A stretch of DNA of 64,000 nt from assembly GCA_014607495.2 (NCBI GenBank), contig CP053152.1, positions 15,545,899-15,609,898 on the forward strand, in the 5' to 3' direction. Origin of the DNA: Carposina sasakii (lineage: Eukaryota > Arthropoda > Insecta > Lepidoptera > Carposinidae). Positions 59,301 through 64,000 of this stretch are shown one piece after another. A program made the position numbers and the translations under genes. The notes beneath the pieces were generated by a model that was given only the letters and a program-made list of their open reading frames with translations, was not told the origin of the DNA and did not search any database. Numbering within the stretch: position 1 is the stretch's first letter; every line of letters begins with the position of its first letter.

Positions 59301-62300
59301 GCCGCGAACAGTTTCGACTGTGGCGGAGCGGAGGCGGACGCGGAGGCGGGCGCGGACGCGGACGCGCACAGCGAGGGGGAGGGGGGCGGCGACGCGGGTT
59401 GGGAGGAGCGGCCGTCGGGCGACGACAACCTTGTGTGGGTGTTCATGCACACTGTAGATCCTAGCCACCCCGAGTTTGAAACTAAATATAACAAGGTAAG
59501 GTTCTTGTATTGATACGAGTATACTTACTTATATGTCTGGTTAGAGTATACATTTAGCTTTAGAACGCGCTTTACAATATATTATCCGTAGGTATATAAA
59601 CTTCAAAGATAGATAGATAGATAGATAGAATTTATTTGACAATTACATATACACGGACAGCAACAACATAGAACAAGACAATGGAAATAGCTCGGAAATA
59701 GGGTAGAAATAGACACAATAGAAAAGAGTAGGCAAACAGGTAAGAACACACATGTAGAAAAGAACAGTAACAGGAAGAACCGTGCACCCTAATTGGAGTC
59801 CCAACTCTTTTTTTTCTTTCTTTTGGATATAATGAAATGTTTTATGATTTTTTTTACTAAGTTTCCGTCTGAAATAAAGCTTTCATTCATTAATAATGGG
59901 CGTGACAATTTGACGATAGGTGTCGCGCTCGACGACGGTAGACTTCAACAGCCTAAACCTGGTGGTGAACGTGGACAGCTGGGTCACTGTGCTGGATTTC
60001 TTCGGCGTCACGGGCGACGCCGACGACGCGCCGCAGGACGTCGACACTGATGCTGGTGAGTGTTATGTTGATGACTTTTCTGTATGTGGACGTGGACTCC
60101 AAACATTGTGTACTAAAATCTACATGCGTTTAGGTAGAAATTATCGTGAGTATGTGCGGTTGATTTTTCTAAAGTTCCATAAATAAATCAAAAGTTCGTT
60201 TATTGATGGTAATGGATATACTCAAGGATGGATTGACACGGGGATACGGGGACACGCCCCCTTGGCGGGTTTTTAGTGAATCCTGGATCTAGACTTGTAT
60301 GCAGGGTGTAAAAAGACAACACTGTTTTTTTACACCTAGTATAGTGCAAGTTAGTGGATTTGGGTAGATTTTAGAGACGCACATACTGCACTAATACTTA
60401 TGTATATGGTTGAGAGATAATTATTATAAAATTATTAATAAAGAAAATGGAAAAAATTCTTCACCCGAGTGGGAATCGAACCCACGACCACTGCAAACCG
60501 TGCCAGCCGCTATAACCACTAAACCACCGGGTCAATTACTTGGATGACGAATTTTTACCATCTCTTTTCTAAATTACATATTGGGAACGTTATTTTTCAT
60601 CCCGATAGCTATACACTAGCCAAATCTCAGCAAACAAAGCTGAATCCCTCAGCACAATGTTTAAAGATGAAACGATCAACCATAATAATAACGGATTATA
60701 TTAATGGAGAAGTGTTTTTATAAATTTATCTTTGTCAAGATATTGTATATTATAATGATTGTATCATCGTCACTTCTTGAATAAATTGTGTTAACCATAA
60801 TGTCTGTGTAATTTGCATACTTTTGCCAAGGCTCTTTAAGGGGGGGTGAGCATATGTATGTGTAATGTCTGAGCACACATTCCACCTATCAGGTTCAGGC
60901 TTGGCGCAAGGGACGGCGGCGCCAGGCGTGGAGGAGTTGTCGGTGTCGGTGCGTGCGCTGCGCGTGGTGGTGGCCACGCGGCGCGGCGCGCTGTGCGGCG
61001 CGAGCGTGCGGCGCGCGCGGCTTGTGTCGCGGGCGGACGCGGCGCGCGGCGCGCGACACCTGGCCGGCACGCTGGGCGCCGCCGAACTGCGCGACCTCAC
61101 GCCGCACGCGCCGCGGTGGCGTGACCGCTTTCGTACGCAAAAGGACACGCCGCTCACCTTCGATTACAAAAGGTGCACCGTTATGAAACACGAATCCCTT
61201 CGATAGTCCGTAACGCTATCGTCGTCGTAACGTATATTTTGCGTACGAGTCGCTGGCGTTACGAGACGTAAAAAGGTTCGTGGCATCGTGAGTAAATACT
61301 CTGCCAATAATTCATGGTAAAATTTTGGAATAATCCTACAATTAAAACGAGCGTTCGCGCAGTTGGTTTACATGGTTTAAAGTAGGTACATGACTGTATC
61401 ATAACATGCTCATTACGAATATAACATTATCGGCGACACTAACTAGTCAATTCGCACACCTCAGACTGAGCAGTGCCGAGGCAGCCTCGGCAGGCTACGA
61501 CACGGCGCTCGCGCTGAGCATGCGCGGCGTGCGCTACGTGCACACGGCGCGGTTCGTGGCCGAGCTAAGAGCATTCGCGAGGGACTTCGGTCTGCTGCAG
61601 CGCGTCATACTGCAGGCCAGGAAAAAGGTGCGCGATAACAATGACACTGATTTCATTCAGGAAAATATAGATAATATACGCAATAGATTCGGTACATAAT
61701 TTAATCCAATTTTTGTTAATGGCCACAATTGTGTCGGGCACAATGGATTCGGTAATAACCGAAAAATAAATCGTTTTCAACTGACGTTGACAGAATAATG
61801 TGTATTATCGGCGTCAGAGCAAAAAGTAACAAAAAAGGCACAGAGTAAACAAACGCGAGCCGATTAGCTCCTTCAAAAAGCGTGTTCGGTTGGACTACTC
61901 TTTATATGTATCTCATGACCTGTGACGTGGCAGGTGTCGGTGCGGGCCGGGCAGCCGGCGGCGCGTCCGACGCGCCTGCACCTGGACGTGACGTGCGCCG
62001 GGCCCGCCATCGTGCTGCCGGGCGGCGGCGGCGCGCGCCTGGCGCTGGCGGCGCGGCTGCAGCGCCTGCGCCTCACCAACCGCTTCGAGCTGCGCGCCTG
62101 CGACCACGTGGGTAAGGCGCTGCTGGAATATCGTGGTTGGGCAACGTTTCTCCTACAACCTAGTCAGAGTTGCCGTTACCTGCTGGATGCGAGCTGATTT
62201 CAACAGAACGCTTGTCGTTAGGGAGGCTTATATTTAACAGTGGATATTACGAGGTTGACGGGAAGACTATGACGGCTATTATCTGTTGAATGTACCTAAA

Positions 62301-63529
62301 TTAAATAAAAGTTAGCGTGCGGAAAGTTCATATTGCGCTTCGTGCCAATTCCACAACTGTCCTTTAAGTTCCGAATAACCTATATGGCACTTATTTGACA
62401 GGTAATTAATTGTATAGTTTAAGTGCGCAAAACAAGTGTCTGATATATTATATCCTGAACTTTTTACTGAGTATTATGTTAATCCGACATTGGTTGAGGT
62501 AGGTAGGTACGTTTTCTATTAATAAAGGACAACAACCCATGAGAAGAGCGAGCACAGGGAGCGTTTGCAATTGTTTTCACATGCTCTAATCTGTAAATGT
62601 ATTAATTAAAATAAAGTATTTGTATTTTAGATGAGCCAGTACTAATGGACGTGCAACAAGTCCTGCTGGAGGGGCTGAGCGTGCGCGTAGTGCAGGCGGG
62701 GCGTGGGCGGGGGCGCAGCGCGGGGGGCGCGGGGGCGGGGGCGGGGGCGGAGGCGGCCCCCTCCGCCGAGCCCATCCTGCCGCCGGTGTCCATGACGCTG
62801 GACGTGCAGCACCGGCTGTATCCGGTCACGCCGCTCGGTATGGAAATCTATTACTGTTACACTATTTCAGAGACGTTTCATTGCTTTTTTTTGTTTAGTT
62901 TATCCCGAAGGAAAGGCAAGTGGAACTTAGCCCATACAGCCACTGTCTTTAGTAAATGATTTCTGAATTTATGATTGATGATGATGAATGAAAACATCGG
63001 AAAAATCCTCAAGAACGAGTTAAATTAGTAAAAATAAAAAATAATTGCAGAAATAACTTACATGAGCCCATGAAGAGATCGTATTCCGACTAAAGTTTTA
63101 CTCAGCTTACCTGCATATAAAACCATGCTCACGCACTAGATTCACATAACAAGTAAACAAAATATAACTTATCTGCCAGAAAACATCACTTTACGGACAC
63201 ATGCAAGCCGTTTACAAATAAATTTTGATTTTCACAAGAAAATTACACTCGCTCCCTTCCTGCTTTTCCCGCCCACCTCCCGTTTCATTGCTTTAGAGAA
63301 GAATTAAAAAGAAAGTTCCCATTGACACTGTAATTTTTTAAAATATTAGTCCGAAGCCTGTGGTGTTGTGTTTGCAGTGCCGGACACGGCGGTGCGCGGC
63401 TCGCTGGTGACGGCGGCGCTGGCGCTGGACGCGGCGCAGTACGGCGTGGTGCGTGGCGTGCTGGCGCATAACCTGGGCGAACCCGGACCCGCGCCGCCGC
63501 CGCGCGCCGCACCCGCGCACTCCGCGCAG
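38380..63529 (+). CDS. Vps13D: Vps13D, N-terminal part (37 exons, 2,143 codons; continues past window)
   Basis: Bridge-like lipid transfer protein needed for mitochondrial shape and clearance in other animals. The start [20 protein letters not shown] and [14 protein letters not shown] are the chorein N-terminus of the D subtype; [15 protein letters not shown] and [15 protein letters not shown] are further landmarks. Pro/Ala/Gly-rich insertions occur in exons 8, 13, 19, 22, 25, 27, 28, 31 and 36. Exons: 38380-38476, 39019-39209, 39781-39957, 40342-40584, 43469-43636, 44146-44299, 44513-44694, 45259-45575, 45678-45834, 46463-46572, 46804-47023, 47516-47690, 47856-47982, 48357-48480, 49627-49769, 50340-50478, 50700-50878, 51262-51401, 51529-51786, 52436-52557, 52884-53025, 53206-53433, 53869-54040, 54329-54439, 54909-55116, 55425-55574, 56200-56340, 56572-56710, 56979-57115, 57196-57396, 59235-59495, 59920-60055, 60893-61172, 61465-61627, 61934-62111, 62631-62837, 63378-63529. 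All phases agree; donors after exons 29, 33 and 34 are weak. Confidence 0.9.
40585..43468. other. Vps13D intron 4, with repeat fragments and an antisense HTH exon
   Basis: Contains a LINE-like tail (41,325-41,465; related to 43,075-43,260 and 57,460-58,280), an antisense HTH-coding stretch (41,462-41,713) and an element end ggttggcaaccctagtcac near 42,640. No sense exon fits the Vps13D phase. Confidence 0.5.
41462..41713 (-). pseudogene. orphan exon with a pipsqueak/CENP-B-like helix-turn-helix start
   Basis: After an acceptor-like ttttattttag the reverse strand encodes [20 protein letters not shown] and continues with [20 protein letters not shown], then TLQHRIEKF. This resembles the N-terminal HTH that begins many pogo/Tigger-like transposases and psq proteins (V/M-R-T/N-Y-x-x-K-T start, then a repeated helix). 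No catalytic domain follows before a stop. It is probably a relic of a transposon or a lost exon. Confidence is limited by the short length. Confidence 0.35.
45835..46225 (+). repeat. tandem partial copies of the Vps13D exon 9 end and its donor
   Basis: Intron 9 begins with GC-rich repeats of the exon 9 terminus. Blocks containing caggtgcgctccgccgt recur at about 45,888, 45,919, 45,976, 46,079 and 46,200, and blocks with atcgccgcgcccgcgg recur at ~46,015, ~46,122 and ~46,163, two of them followed by gtgagt. The real exon end is at 45,834. Confidence 0.8.
47343..47485. repeat. short inverted-end element (TTAACACATTCA ends), copy 2
   Basis: Matches 23,178-23,315 through aacacattcagtgcc and tttctagaggtgcc. 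It ends about 30 bp before Vps13D exon 12. Confidence 0.5.
48651..48998. mobile_element. MITE of the ACAGGGTG family, copy 2, in Vps13D intron 14
   Basis: Ends acagggtga and caccctgt, flanked by TA. Interior matches 16,721-17,071. Confidence 0.65.
49055..49150 (+). repeat. dispersed repeat family B copy in Vps13D intron 14
   Basis: Same accccgtaagggataaaggc block as 10,035-10,205. Confidence 0.6.
49422..49548. mobile_element. MITE of the ACAGGGTG family, short copy 3
   Basis: 127 bp deletion derivative with both ends preserved (acagggtgttttttcgtcgt and ggtggcaaccaaaaaagcac). Confidence 0.65.
49770..50090 (+). repeat. minisatellite built from the exon 15 splice donor
   Basis: About a dozen copies of ggtcagtgtgcttccgacct / ggtcagtgtgtcccccacct alternate directly after exon 15. 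Each unit carries the AG/GTCAGTGTG donor context of the exon. Units are ~22-25 bp, pairing into ~45 bp. Confidence 0.8.
50945..51180 (+). repeat. non-LTR-like repeat fragment in Vps13D intron 17
   Basis: Contains tgaacataggcctcccccag and a following block typical of insect dispersed repeats. A short relative is at ~44,023-44,075. No intact ORF. Confidence 0.5.
57450..58285 (+). repeat. tandemly repeated LINE-like tail in Vps13D intron 30
   Basis: About six units of ~110-130 bp share cccgtttgtccccttcccgt and ccaatgaacatatatgc. The last part (aggattctaacggtg ... aatcaaagttta) matches single-copy tails at 41,325-41,465 and 43,075-43,260. Confidence 0.65.
58360..59170 (-). mobile_element. 5'-truncated non-LTR retrotransposon, antisense in Vps13D intron 30
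   Basis: The reverse strand encodes the segment [19 protein letters not shown] with the preceding GSWIGSQIQ, which resembles the C-terminus of lepidopteran LINE ORF2 proteins. It is frameshifted in places, so only fragments are open. The remainder is a 3' non-coding tail and upstream GC-richer DNA. The clade is not determined. Confidence 0.5.
59605..59635 (+). repeat. (GATA)n microsatellite
   Basis: About five to six perfect GATA units in Vps13D intron 31. Confidence 0.85.
60427..60590 (-). repeat. tRNA-derived SINE in Vps13D intron 32
   Basis: The reverse strand has ggtttagtggttatagc (box A-like) and gggttcgattccc (box B-like). It is the sister of 35,140-35,290, sharing both flanking AT-rich ends. 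Confidence 0.65.
62885..63283 (+). repeat. dispersed repeat family A in Vps13D intron 36
   Basis: From tagtttatcccgaaggaaag to cctgcttttcccgcc, with internal indels. Confidence 0.7.
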
Positions 63530-63610
63530 GTACCGCTTAGAGTACTACGACCCAGTACGTACGTACGTGCGTTTCATCGTTTAGTTCCGATGGATGATGG
63601 CGCTACTTCT

Positions 63611-63944
63611 ATAGGGTGTAACAAAAGGGGTATGTTAAGCGAAAAGCTATGTAAATATCCCACTAAAAGGAACCTACCCACAAAATTTTAGACTCGAAAT
63701 TTAGAGAACCTATTTCCACATGTTTATTTTTCAAGATTGTATGAACATTCCTGAGTTGTGTAGGAATTCTGCATACTATCTGGAAAAATAAATATGTGTT
63801 ATTTTTCCAGATAGTATGCAGAATTCCTACACAACTCAGGAATGTTCATACAATCTTGAAAAATAAACATGTGGAAATAGGTTCTCTAAAGTGGGCTATT
63901 TAGATAGCTTTTCTCTTAACATACCCTTTCTGTTACGCCCTGTA
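63611..63944. mobile_element. near-perfect fold-back MITE, copy 2, in Vps13D intron 37
   Basis: Two ~150 bp arms are inverted copies around a ~10 bp loop near 63,795 (acacaactcaggaatgttca and its complement). The outer parts match 17,225-17,479. Ends read atagggtgtaaca and tgttacgccctgta. Confidence 0.8.
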
Positions 63945-64000
63945 TATGTATGACTACATTTTCTGTTTCACTGCATACAAAAAATGTTAGTTCTGAAATA

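Overview
The window is nuclear DNA from an insect, almost certainly a moth or butterfly (Lepidoptera). The genes are split by many GT-AG introns, the protein-coding matches are insect-like (Dronc, Vps13D), intergenic DNA is AT-rich, and many short dispersed repeats are present. I assigned genes by reading the translations and joining exons at splice sites that preserve phase. No database search was possible, so family names rest on recognised motifs.

Layout. 1-~4,980: a DIRS-like tyrosine-recombinase retrotransposon whose gag, RT/RNase H and recombinase frames are all open; its left end lies outside the window. ~5,000-6,660: several copies of one dispersed ~400 bp repeat in both orientations. 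6,671-10,481: a fold-back element rich in TATCGATA-type motifs, interrupted by a complete PIF/Harbinger transposon (6,905-9,836) with an intact-looking transposase and a broken MADF protein. 10,636-14,955 (+): an initiator caspase of the Dronc type (7 exons, 466 aa). 18,468-20,376 (-): CNPPD1, a cyclin-fold membrane protein (4 exons, 340 aa). 22,629-27,014 (+): a type II membrane protein resembling the DUF1647 putative glycosyltransferases (5 exons, 345 aa). 27,015-32,742: a gene-poor stretch with MITEs. 32,743-36,689 (-): TMEM65 (7 exons, 291 aa). 38,380-63,529 and beyond (+): the N-terminal half of Vps13D (37 coding exons seen, 2,143 codons, still open at the window edge).

How the genes relate. 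Dronc and CNPPD1 converge, CNPPD1 and the DUF1647-like gene diverge, the DUF1647-like gene and TMEM65 converge, and TMEM65 and Vps13D diverge from a shared 1.7 kb intergenic region. TMEM65 (mitochondrial inner membrane) and Vps13D (bridge-type lipid transfer needed for normal mitochondria) are both tied to mitochondria, so the shared promoter region deserves a look. Many exons are very GC-rich while the introns are AT-rich.

Most unusual points: the Harbinger element has two genes on opposite strands, each lying in the other's intron; the DIRS recombinase frame stays open across nearly all of the RT/RNase H ORF; Vps13D introns carry tandem copies of exon ends and of a 5' splice site; and transposon-derived TATCGATA motifs sit just upstream of Dronc.
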